DNA from: Gammaproteobacteria bacterium
GTDB taxonomy: Bacteria > Pseudomonadota > Gammaproteobacteria > Pseudomonadales > Azotimanducaceae
Length of the DNA stretch: 64,000 bases
NCBI GenBank assembly: GCA_012269545.1
Contig: JAAXKB010000048.1
Coordinates: 14,283 to 78,282 of the forward strand
Reading direction: 5' to 3'
Numbering within the stretch: position 1 is the stretch's first letter; each line of letters opens with the position of its first letter. A program made the translations under genes and the position numbers. Below are positions 49,999 to 58,219 of the stretch, in pieces. The notes beneath the pieces are model-generated. The model did not search any database. It saw only the letters and a list, made by a program, of their open reading frames with translations, and had not been told where the DNA came from.

Positions 49999-51216
49999 CT
50001 AGAGCTGTTCCAACAACGGCTGGCCTAATGCCTCGCGATAGTTGTTATGAAAATGATGCAGCGCCGGTTCGTTTCGACCAAAGATGATCTCCTTCAACAG
50101 ACCACTTTCCGCCGCTCGCTGCTGCATTTCACCCATCACATAGTCCTCGTTTTCCACCGTGGACTTAAACACCTCTAAGGCATTTGCGAGGCTCGCACGC
50201 CCCTCTTCAAAATCGTAGGCATCTCTGTTTCTCGCGGATTCGTCATCTAAATCCGAAGCCTGTGCAGCCAATTCAGGCGCGTAGTAAAAGCTGATGCGCG
50301 TGACCGACCGAGACGGGTCACCCTTCACGGGATAAATTCGAATCAGCGTTGTTGATGCCCTGCTCGTAATCAGCTGTATGTTCGGAAATAGGTGATAGAG
50401 CACAAAGGTGCATTTGCCGATATCCCATTCTGACTCGGGCAACTGGCGCATGGTTTCCATGCCACGATTGGCCGTCACGAAGCGATGGTGACGGCCGAAT
50501 TCTTCGAAATGTAAGTTGTTGCCGTAATACAAGCGCCCCAGCGTGTCTTTGTGCAACTTGCCAAAATGATAGGTCTCACCGAAGGTATCGTTAGCAAACT
50601 TCCAATTCAGGGCCTTATCAATCGTCGTCTGACCGAGACTGACTTGGCTGTTCATATCAAAGGAGGGAAACTCGTCAGCCAACTCGCCCAGCAACGCCCT
50701 AACGTCGAGATGCCCATCAGGGTTCGGGTGAACCCACAGCAGCCCGCTTTCTTCAGCGCATGGCAGTTCGATCAGACCCCTACAGGATTTATCGATATCC
50801 CCGAAATGATCGTTGTTGGGGATGGTCATTAACTCGCCGCTGTTGGCGTAACTCCAGTGATGAAACGGGCAGGTAAACACGTGTTTCGTACCTCGCTCCT
50901 CTTGGGCCACCTTGACCGAGCGATGTCGGCAGGCGTTTAAAAATGCATGAAATACGCCGGCTTTGTCACGGGTCGCCAGCATGGGCACACCGAAGTCATC
51001 CAGGGTCATGAAAGACCCCGGAGCTGGAAGATCTCCTGACAAACCAATGAGCTGCGGGTGATCCATGAAAAAGTGCTTTTGCTCGTGCTCGGCAATCTCA
51101 GGACAGACATAGGATTGCGTCGTCATTTTGTATTGAACGCCGGCATCAACGTTTCTGCCCTCATCCAATTGGCTTATCAACTCTTTTATGATCGTTACCT
51201 GAAGGTCGTGTTTCAT
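49999..51216 (-). CDS. Rieske non-heme iron oxygenase, alpha subunit
   Basis: A 405-residue terminal oxygenase. Rieske ligands are Cys96/His98 (NACRHRS) and Cys116/His119 (CPFHHWSY); mononuclear iron ligands are His217 and His222 in DTFGETYHFGKLHKDT. The ATG at 51216 has GAGG seven bases upstream; the longer frame is not convincing. It is only distantly similar to the other Rieske protein (43723-44916) and lacks an adjacent reductase. It is directly upstream of a family 2 glycosidase in the same transcript, so its substrate may be a glycoside-derived aglycone or the glycoside itself. Confidence 0.9.
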   Translation of the reverse strand: MKHDLQVTIIKELISQLDEGRNVDAGVQYKMTTQSYVCPEIAEHEQKHFFMDHPQLIGLSGDLPAPGSFMTLDDFGVPMLATRDKAGVFHAFLNACRHRSVKVAQEERGTKHVFTCPFHHWSYANSGELMTIPNNDHFGDIDKSCRGLIELPCAEESGLLWVHPNPDGHLDVRALLGELADEFPSFDMNSQVSLGQTTIDKALNWKFANDTFGETYHFGKLHKDTLGRLYYGNNLHFEEFGRHHRFVTANRGMETMRQLPESEWDIGKCTFVLYHLFPNIQLITSRASTTLIRIYPVKGDPSRSVTRISFYYAPELAAQASDLDDESARNRDAYDFEEGRASLANALEVFKSTVENEDYVMGEMQQRAAESGLLKEIIFGRNEPALHHFHNNYREALGQPLLEQL

Positions 51217-51480
51217 TTGGCACCTCACCCGAGAGACGTATTGTCTGTTTAACTCAAAAACCCCTCGTACCAGAACTTGTGGCACACGTTGAACATACCA
51301 AAATCCGAGAATCCTGCCAGACCCGGGCGCGTTGTGCGAAAACAGCATCAGTAGTCCAGCAAGGCAGTCATGGTGAAAATCAGCCTCATTGCATCCTTAC
51401 GTTGGCATTTTTTTTGCTGTCTCTTCTGCAAACAATAAGGTTGCCGACATTTCGACAGCGGCACATCTAGGAGGAATGTA

Positions 51481-51990
51481 ATGTTGACCTATATTTCCGT
51501 TGGCGCAGACGTTTTGGCGTCTTTTGCGCTGGTTATTTCCGTGATTTTTTTACTTAAAGAACTGCGTCTCACACGAGATACCATGAGTCACGCAGACTTT
51601 GTCAACTCGATAAACCGCAGCGCCGAAAACATGCTGCGAATCACTGAAAACGACGAGTTATTGTCAACCATTGAGAAAATCAGTGTGTATCGAAGACAAC
51701 AAAAGCGTGACAAACGCCAATTACGGCGGATTTTGGACGGTCTAACACCTCAAGAACGGGTGCGATACTTCCACTTTCAACGAAATGCGTGCTTGAACTG
51801 TGAGGTGTTTTTGGAAAGCGCCAGTGCGGGCTATATCGATGCGGACCGATTCGCCATGGCGTTCGGCTGGACTAACGTTGATTATGAGATCTGGAACGCG
51901 CTTGGACTGGGTATCGGCGCCAGAACTCAACGGCATTTCGCCGCTCCCTCAGGAGCTGTCATGCCGCTGCATCCTGTCTCTGCGGGCTAG
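51481..51990 (+). CDS. membrane-anchored protein of unknown function
   Basis: A 169-residue protein with one N-terminal membrane helix (about 8-26, ADVLASFALVISVIFLL) and a cytosolic helical domain (LKELRLTRDTMSHADFVNSI...). The middle is rich in Arg/Lys (KRDKRQLRRIL). AGGAGGA precedes the ATG, a strong ribosome site. I recognise similar short one-helix proteins in marine bacteria but no named function. Confidence 0.65.
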   Translation: MLTYISVGADVLASFALVISVIFLLKELRLTRDTMSHADFVNSINRSAENMLRITENDELLSTIEKISVYRRQQKRDKRQLRRILDGLTPQERVRYFHFQRNACLNCEVFLESASAGYIDADRFAMAFGWTNVDYEIWNALGLGIGARTQRHFAAPSGAVMPLHPVSAG

Positions 51991-52053
51991 TTAACCAACG
52001 TCGCCGCACGATGTAATGCTCGGCCATCGTGCGGAGACAGGGTGAAGCCTACC

Positions 52054-52344
52054 TCAGTTGATGCTTTCACCCACTGCTTGCTGGGCGATGCTCGCCAACT
52101 CCAATCCCTTTTGCTCATAGGCCTCGGCAACGACTTCTTTTGCTGCTTTTTGGCAAAATCGTACCGTTTCAACTGCACCTACGAAGAGCCGATCACCTTC
52201 GCGATTGCGGTAACAGCTCATGGTGAGCTTCTTGACCAAGGAATCTATCGCCTGTTCTTGGCTTAATTCACTTGAAGTGCCCGCCGAAACGGAGGCCGAA
52301 AACGTCAAGATAGCGGTTGCCAACAAGGTTGAGAGAGTTTTCAT
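52054..52344 (-). CDS. small exported protein of unknown function
   Basis: A 96-residue protein with a signal peptide (MKTLSTLLATAILTFSASVSA, cleavage before GTSS). Two cysteines in the mature part (MSCYRNRE and VRFCQKAA) could form a disulfide. The rest is helical and polar. No convincing ribosome site is seen before the ATG. It is divergent from purU. Confidence 0.55.
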   Translation of the reverse strand: MKTLSTLLATAILTFSASVSAGTSSELSQEQAIDSLVKKLTMSCYRNREGDRLFVGAVETVRFCQKAAKEVVAEAYEQKGLELASIAQQAVGESIN

Positions 52345-52722
52345 GTTATACGTCCAATTTTTTGAGGGGACCTTAATGTTACCATAAGTAACGAACAGTG
52401 TGCACTTTTAATTACTTTCGGTAACATCCAGACCTGCCCAAAACCTAGACGCATCCAGCGGGCATAAACCCAACCGAAACGACATTCAATATCTCTAGCG
52501 ATGATGTATCGGACAGCAACGACGTAGCACGCGCCGCTGCCCCCCATTTCTCAAGCACCGTTGCTAACTTTCCCTGCGATCACCACCGTTTTTCTGGCCA
52601 CGTGGACTCTTGCACTCTAAAATCGCCCGCTTCCGGCATCGTAGGTCGCATGCTCTGAGCCACCGGATCGCAAAATCACTTACGTACTCGCATACCTGAT
52701 TAATATTTTTAAGGAGTCTACT
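52345..52722. other. divergent gap upstream of purU
   Basis: About 380 bases without a supported gene. An inverted repeat ATGTTACC (52376-52383) / GGTAACAT (52420-52427) with a 36-base spacer, and the shorter GTTAC/GTAAC dyad (52378-52392), lie near the minus-strand gene. They could be regulator sites but are unproven. Confidence 0.35.
52711..52716 (+). promoter_or_regulatory. ribosome-binding site that decides the purU start (CTG)
   Basis: AAGGAG at 52711-52716 is six bases before CTG 52723-52725. No ATG, GTG or TTG lies at a proper distance; the next in-frame TTG is at 52738, 21 bases away. The conserved PurU N-terminus also begins at this CTG. Confidence 0.65.
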
Positions 52723-53577
52723 CTGAACCGTTTTACCTTGGTCCTCCATTGCCCCAACGTCATTGGTATCGTTTACCGAGTCTCTAAATTCCTGTTCGAG
52801 CGACACGCGAACATTACCGAGAGCGCTCAGTACGACGACGAAGATTCGGACCGTTTTTTTATGCGGGTGACCTTTGATCTGCCCCAAATGACCTGTACTG
52901 CAGAGACTCTTACCGAGGACTTTGCAGTCATAGCGAACAGCCTTGATATGCAGGCAAGCTTCCACGCCGAAAGCGAACGCCCCCGACTATTGCTCTTAGC
53001 CTCTCAATGGACCCACTGCTTGGCAGACTTACTGCAACGCTACAGTTCTGGAGAACTGAAAGTTGATATTGTAGGCATCCTATCCAATCACACCGGACAA
53101 GCTGCAGAGTTGGCGAGCAAGTACCGTGTGCCTTTTGAGCATCTTGACATCGAAGAATCAGGTAAGGCCGCCGCAGAGCAGCGTATTCTCTCAATCATGA
53201 CCGAACGAGAGGTCGATCTCGCTGTACTGGCCAGATACATGCAGATTCTATCTGACGACTTCTGCCAGCAGGCACGCTGCCCAATCGTCAATATCCACCA
53301 TTCATTTTTACCAAGCTTCAAGGGCGCTCGACCCTATCACCAAGCCTTTGCGCGAGGCGTCAAAATCGTCGGCGCCACGGCCCATTACGTTACCGCAGAC
53401 CTCGACGAAGGGCCGATCATCGAACAGGATGTAGCTCGAGTGAACCATGCCATGGATTCCAAAGGTTTAGTGGAAATCGGTCGCGATCTGGAAAAAACCG
53501 TGCTGGCGCGCGCAGTCAAATTACATATTCGAAACCGCGTGCTGCCCAACGGGCCCCGAACTGTCGTCTTCGCGTAG
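52723..53577 (+). CDS. purU: formyltetrahydrofolate deformylase
   Basis: Hydrolyses 10-formyltetrahydrofolate to formate and tetrahydrofolate. From the CTG at 52723 it has 284 residues (family ~280-290). An ACT-like N-terminal domain (about 1-85, beginning NRFTLVLHCPN) is followed by a formyltransferase-like domain with IVNIHHSFLPSFKGARPYHQ and LDEGPIIEQD, which carry the catalytic Asn/His/Asp. It leads a plus-strand run with an MDR reductase and a BCCT carrier. In betaine-demethylating gene clusters purU often helps recycle one-carbon units, which is why the context is of interest. Confidence 0.93.
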   Translation: MNRFTLVLHCPNVIGIVYRVSKFLFERHANITESAQYDDEDSDRFFMRVTFDLPQMTCTAETLTEDFAVIANSLDMQASFHAESERPRLLLLASQWTHCLADLLQRYSSGELKVDIVGILSNHTGQAAELASKYRVPFEHLDIEESGKAAAEQRILSIMTEREVDLAVLARYMQILSDDFCQQARCPIVNIHHSFLPSFKGARPYHQAFARGVKIVGATAHYVTADLDEGPIIEQDVARVNHAMDSKGLVEIGRDLEKTVLARAVKLHIRNRVLPNGPRTVVFA

Positions 53578-53678
53578 CTCGCCCGACCAGTATTGCCTGC
53601 GCAGCGCTAACTCAAATTTTATATTCCTCGTTGCTATGCGCGAATGCTTCGCCATACTGATACATTGTTTTACCGGAG

Positions 53679-54704
53679 ATGAATATGAATACGAATAGGC
53701 AATGGTTACTGGCCAAGCGACCCAGCGGTCTTGTGACTCGAGCGAACTTTGATTACGCGGAAAACCCGATTCCCGAGCCGGCAGAGGGCCAAGTGCTTGT
53801 TCGCAACCTGTTTCTATCCTTTGATCCCACCCAACGAGGCTGGATGGAAGATCGTCCCAGCTACCTTCCACCGGTAGGTATCGGCGATCCCATGCGCGCA
53901 GGCTCAGTTGGACAAGTAACCGAATCTCGGCATCCGGACTTTGCAGTCGGCGATATCGTGCAGACCACGGGCGGTTGGCAAGACTTTGTGGTGGCCGCAC
54001 CAAACCAAGGACCGATGGGCCTAACGAAAGTACCTGAAGGCGTCACGCCCGAAATGATGCTCTCCGTGCTCGGAATCACTGGCCTTACCGCATACTTCGG
54101 TTTGCTGGATCTCGGCGACCCCAAGCCAGGTGAAACGGTGCTGGTTTCTGGCGCTGCTGGCGCGACCGGGTCCGTCGCAGGCCAAATTGCACGCATCAAA
54201 GACTGCCGCGTTGTCGGCATTGCTGGCGGCCCTGAAAAGTGTGCATGGCTTAAGGAAGAGGCTGGCTTCGACGACGTCATTGATTACAAACAGGGCAACG
54301 TTAGCGATCAGATCAAGACCACCTGTCCCGACAAAGTGGACATTTACTTCGATAACGTTGGCGGTGAAATTTTAGAAGCGGCCTTGAATCACATCAATCT
54401 CAAAGCACGAGTGGTCATGTGCGGCGGCATCTCCGGATACAACGCCACAGAACCAGTCCCAGGCCCGGCAAATTTGATGAACATCGTCACCATGCGAGCC
54501 CGAATGGAAGGTTTTATTATCCTCGACTATATGCCGCGGGCCGGTGAAGCAATCGCCGATCTGCTGCAGTGGATCGGTAGCGGAGAACTGAAGTACCAAG
54601 TGGACTTACAGCAAGGGTTCGACAACATCCCGGACACCTTGCAGCGTTTGTTCACGGGGGCAAATCTAGGCAAGCAGCTGCTGCAAATTGCGGAACCGTC
54701 CTAG
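53679..54704 (+). CDS. NADP-dependent MDR oxidoreductase (CurA/YncB-like)
   Basis: A 341-residue zinc-free medium-chain reductase of the leukotriene B4 12-hydroxydehydrogenase/CurA type. LSFDPTQRGWMEDRPSYLPP near 45-65 and VLVSGAAGATGSVAGQIA (Rossmann motif) are its hallmarks. The family reduces the double bond of alpha,beta-unsaturated ketones and aldehydes with NADPH. A GGAGATGA box precedes the ATG. It lies between purU and the BCCT carrier; a shared transcript is plausible. Confidence 0.9.
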   Translation: MNMNTNRQWLLAKRPSGLVTRANFDYAENPIPEPAEGQVLVRNLFLSFDPTQRGWMEDRPSYLPPVGIGDPMRAGSVGQVTESRHPDFAVGDIVQTTGGWQDFVVAAPNQGPMGLTKVPEGVTPEMMLSVLGITGLTAYFGLLDLGDPKPGETVLVSGAAGATGSVAGQIARIKDCRVVGIAGGPEKCAWLKEEAGFDDVIDYKQGNVSDQIKTTCPDKVDIYFDNVGGEILEAALNHINLKARVVMCGGISGYNATEPVPGPANLMNIVTMRARMEGFIILDYMPRAGEAIADLLQWIGSGELKYQVDLQQGFDNIPDTLQRLFTGANLGKQLLQIAEPS

Positions 54705-54748
54705 ACCGTCCCAGAGAGCACGACCGATCACCTGACACAGAATCTGCC

Positions 54749-56368
54749 ATGACTCCAGAAGCACCAAGCAACGATATCCGCATCGCAACTCAGTCTCGAG
54801 GCCTTTATGCCGGATTCAATGTCTGGGTTGCAGCGGTGCCTAAGATCGTTATTTTGGCACTGATTACTTGGGTCGCAGTGTCCCCAAGCCAAGCCGGCCA
54901 ACAGTTACTGAACCTGCAAACATGGTCAACGGCGTCTTTCGGCAGTTGGTACATTTATGTGACGGCCTTCTTCACGCTGACCTGTTTGGCCTTGGCTCTG
55001 TGGCCGCGAACCGGCCGTCTCGTGCTGGGCCAGCCCGGTGACGGACCAGAGTTTTCACAGTTCAGCTGGCTATCCATGATGTTCGGCGCGGGCATTGGTA
55101 TCGGCATGCTCACCTACTCCACAGCGGAACCCATATTTCACTTCGCCACCAACCCGGAAACCATCCAAGGTATCAGCACACCGCTGGACGCGGACAACGT
55201 CAGAAACGCATACAAATGGGCCCTACTGCACTATGGCCTGACGCCTTGGGCCTGCTACGGTGTCATTGGCATTGCCCTAGGCTATCTGCGTTACGCCAAG
55301 GGAATGCCCTTGACCATTCGCTCTGGATTGCAGCCCTTATTTGGTTCCTCTCTTTCAGGATGGCTCGGGCATCTCGTCGATATCGCCGCCATTCTCGCAA
55401 CCCTTATCGGGCTGGGCGTCACAATTGGTTATGGGGTTTCGCAGTTTTCCGCTGGCCTGTTCAATATCAGCGGTCTTTCGTTTCTGGTGAACGACAGCGG
55501 ACAACCTACGCTGAACGCTCAAATCATTGGCCTGCTGATAATCGTCAGTGCGTCATGTTTGTCTGCTTTGTCGGGGATTCAGAGAGGCATCAAGTGGCTA
55601 TCCAATATCAACATGGGCTTATCCATCTTTTTAGTCGGCTTTTTCGTCGTCTTTGGCTCGACTGCCTTCGCATTAACGACATTTGGCTACGCCATTTGGG
55701 ACTACCTGCTAGCGCTTCCCGCCATGTCGGTGACGGTTTGGCAAGATACCAGTACCGACGTCGGTGCAGCACTGCAGCAATGGCAAGGTGCATGGAACAT
55801 TTTTTATTGGGCGTGGTGGATAGCATTCGCGCCATTCGTCGGATTGTTTCTGGCCAGGGTCTCGCGCGGGCGCACCATTCGTGAGTATGTGGCAGGAGCC
55901 ATCGTCATGCCGGCAATGGTTTGCCTGACTTGGCTCGCTTTCGTTGGTGCGACGGCCATTGACCTGGAGCTACAGGGCATCGCCGGTGGCAGTATTGTAA
56001 ATGCCGACATCTCCGCGCAGTTGTTCGCCATGATCAATTTGATGCTGTCGCCAGACTTGGCTGTCGCTTTATCTGTCGTGGTCGTTCTGCTTTTGCTGAC
56101 TTTCCTCATCACCTCAGCAGACTCGGGGATTTTAATCATCAATACATTGGCCTCTGGTGGTAGCCAAAGCCAGAAAGGCGCTGCTCATATCGTGATCTGG
56201 GGCTTTATTTTCGCTCTGCTGATCGGCGCATTGCTCAGTGCTGGCGGCATGGACGCGCTCCGCTCCGCCATGATCGTTGGTGCCTTACCCTTTTCAATCG
56301 TGATGGCTCTGATGGCCATTGCGCTGATCAAGGTAATGGTCAGCGACGTATCGTCCGATAACGTTTAG
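54749..56368 (+). CDS. BCCT-family transporter
   Basis: A 539-residue carrier of the betaine/choline/carnitine family, about 12 helices. The hallmark segment MFGAGIGIGMLTYSTAEP follows helix 3, and the helix 8 region WNIFYWAWWIAFAPFVGLFL carries the aromatic box that binds quaternary ammonium groups. The substrate could be glycine betaine, carnitine, proline betaine or DMSP. Forty-four bases after the MDR gene, same strand, convergent with a PhyH-family gene. Confidence 0.92.
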   Translation: MTPEAPSNDIRIATQSRGLYAGFNVWVAAVPKIVILALITWVAVSPSQAGQQLLNLQTWSTASFGSWYIYVTAFFTLTCLALALWPRTGRLVLGQPGDGPEFSQFSWLSMMFGAGIGIGMLTYSTAEPIFHFATNPETIQGISTPLDADNVRNAYKWALLHYGLTPWACYGVIGIALGYLRYAKGMPLTIRSGLQPLFGSSLSGWLGHLVDIAAILATLIGLGVTIGYGVSQFSAGLFNISGLSFLVNDSGQPTLNAQIIGLLIIVSASCLSALSGIQRGIKWLSNINMGLSIFLVGFFVVFGSTAFALTTFGYAIWDYLLALPAMSVTVWQDTSTDVGAALQQWQGAWNIFYWAWWIAFAPFVGLFLARVSRGRTIREYVAGAIVMPAMVCLTWLAFVGATAIDLELQGIAGGSIVNADISAQLFAMINLMLSPDLAVALSVVVVLLLLTFLITSADSGILIINTLASGGSQSQKGAAHIVIWGFIFALLIGALLSAGGMDALRSAMIVGALPFSIVMALMAIALIKVMVSDVSSDNV

Positions 56369-56384
56369 CGGACTAAGCCCACGG

Positions 56385-57242
56385 CTATGGTAAGCCTCCC
56401 AAGGTGATGGCCTCTGGGATTCCTCCCAGCACATACTCTGGAGCCACGATCTCGCGCTGGCCAGTTTCGTCCAGCGGATCCGAAAAATACCCCAGCGCAT
56501 ACTCGCCCTGGGTATACCCCAACAGGGCCTGCACTTTCGGATCAAAGTTTTTCGCCAAATGCGGCGGGCAGGACAGATATTGATTTTCCTCTTGACGAAG
56601 CCAGCCCAAACAATACGTCAAGTTCAAGCCCAGCCGCGGCGCTGAAGACCGATTAGCTCCACCATTATGCAAAACACTGCCCGTGTAGAAAAATACCGAG
56701 CCCTTGCTCATTTCTGCTTGGCATATCTGCTCCGGCTTAGGCTTTTGCTCCCAGGGCCAGCGATGACTTCCCGGTACGCAGTGAGTGGCTCCATTCTCCT
56801 CAGTAAAGTCCGTCATTGCCCAGATGGTGTTCAATTGAGGCTCGACGCTGGTCGGCAAATAGGTGCCCCATGCGTAACGATCTCGATGAATTTGCTGCGC
56901 TGCATTACCCGGGTGAATTTCAATGGTCTGGGTGAGATGCAACGTGATTTTGCTGGTGAAAGGCTGCAAAAACGCTTCTGCAGTGTTCAGTACCAGCTCG
57001 TTAACAATCAAATCTCGACAGGTTGCCGACCGAGCCGCCAGCGCCCCTGTGCGCTTCGTCGATCTGCCGGCGAAATCATCTCGCCCCATGGGAGTTCGCT
57101 CGATATAGGGCATCACCTCTTCGTTGAATTGATCAACGGTCTGTGTATCGAGAACATCTCTTACGATCACCGCTCCGGCCTCTTCCAAAGCTGCTAACAC
57201 ATCTTTAACTTCCGCTTCTGGCCCCAGTGTCTTCAGCATCAT
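56385..57242 (-). CDS. phytanoyl-CoA dioxygenase (PhyH)-family oxygenase
   Basis: A 285-residue Fe(II)/2-oxoglutarate oxygenase of the PhyH family. The iron site is QIHRDRYAWG (His-x-Asp type) with the distal His in LHNGGANRSS. The start is a run of three ATGs (57245, 57242, 57239); GGAGG spacing favours the second or third, and the first overlaps the LLM gene stop. It is the third gene of a minus-strand operon with an LLM monooxygenase and a quinone oxidoreductase. Confidence 0.87.
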   Translation of the reverse strand: MMLKTLGPEAEVKDVLAALEEAGAVIVRDVLDTQTVDQFNEEVMPYIERTPMGRDDFAGRSTKRTGALAARSATCRDLIVNELVLNTAEAFLQPFTSKITLHLTQTIEIHPGNAAQQIHRDRYAWGTYLPTSVEPQLNTIWAMTDFTEENGATHCVPGSHRWPWEQKPKPEQICQAEMSKGSVFFYTGSVLHNGGANRSSAPRLGLNLTYCLGWLRQEENQYLSCPPHLAKNFDPKVQALLGYTQGEYALGYFSDPLDETGQREIVAPEYVLGGIPEAITLGGLP

Positions 57243-57244
57243 CA

Positions 57245-58165
57245 TTACCTCCCCGAAATCCAGTTTTTTAGGACAATGCGCGTATCGTCGCGCTCTTCTT
57301 TGCTTAAACAATACTCCGAAGGTGCAAAGTCTGTCACCCCTGCAGAAGCCAGAGCAGCAATGCCGTCTTCAACCTCTGCAGCACTGCCCACGATGGCCAA
57401 ATCTGCAGGACCTGCAACACCTTCCCGCTCGAACATCGCTCGATAAGACGGCAGCCTGCCGTACATGGACAGCCCCCGAGCAATGGCCTCACGTACATGG
57501 GCGGCTTGCGAAGTCACACACACAGGCAAGGTTGCCAGTATTCGCGGCGCAGGCCTTCCCTCAGCAGCGGCTGCATCGCTAATCCTGGGGACTATATGCT
57601 GTTTTACGGTTTTAGGTCCCACCCATGCCAGCGTGGTGCCCTGAGCTAATCGCCCTGCAACCGCCAATGCCTGAGGCCCCAGTGCGGCAACCAATACCTC
57701 TACCGGATTTTCTGGCGGTTGAAAAAATCGGGCGTTAGAACTGAAAAGCTCGCCACGAAAGTCCACCTCGCCGTCTCTGAGTAGAGGCATCAATACGTTC
57801 AAATACTCGCGCAGGTGCCGGATCGGCCGATCGAAGGCGATACCCAGCTGCGCCATCATCGGTTCGTGGGACAGTCCGATACCTAGGGTGAACTGCCTTT
57901 GCAATGCGTTCGCTGCAGTCACCGCGTGAGCTGCCATCGCCATCGGGTGACGGGGAAAAGTGGGTACGATCGCCGTGCCCAATTCGATACCGCGTACCTG
58001 GGCTCCTACCAGTGCCAAAACTGTGATTGCATCGAAACCGCCGGTAGGGTGCTCCGCCAGCCAGTAATGAGCGAAGCCATCATCAGCCGCCTGTCTTGCA
58101 TGATCAGTAACCGCTTGCACCGACGCTTGCTGCACCAACCCTGTACCGTTTATCCCAAGCCTCAT
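57245..58165 (-). CDS. LLM-class flavin-dependent oxidoreductase
   Basis: A 306-residue luciferase-like TIM-barrel protein. AHYWLAEHPTGGFDAITVLA, TAIVPTFPRHP and the C-terminal FAPSEYCLS are typical of the F420- or FMN-dependent LLM group. ATG at 58165 is preceded by GGGAGAGAG; the frame begins upstream with a TTG. Cofactor (FMN or F420) and substrate are not decided by sequence. It lies between the quinone oxidoreductase and PhyH genes with tight spacing. Confidence 0.88.
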   Translation of the reverse strand: MRLGINGTGLVQQASVQAVTDHARQAADDGFAHYWLAEHPTGGFDAITVLALVGAQVRGIELGTAIVPTFPRHPMAMAAHAVTAANALQRQFTLGIGLSHEPMMAQLGIAFDRPIRHLREYLNVLMPLLRDGEVDFRGELFSSNARFFQPPENPVEVLVAALGPQALAVAGRLAQGTTLAWVGPKTVKQHIVPRISDAAAAEGRPAPRILATLPVCVTSQAAHVREAIARGLSMYGRLPSYRAMFEREGVAGPADLAIVGSAAEVEDGIAALASAGVTDFAPSEYCLSKEERDDTRIVLKNWISGR

Positions 58166-58219
58166 GCTCTCTCCCAAGATCCTAACTGATTAGCGGGCGC
58201 TACATCGCACCGAAGCTGT

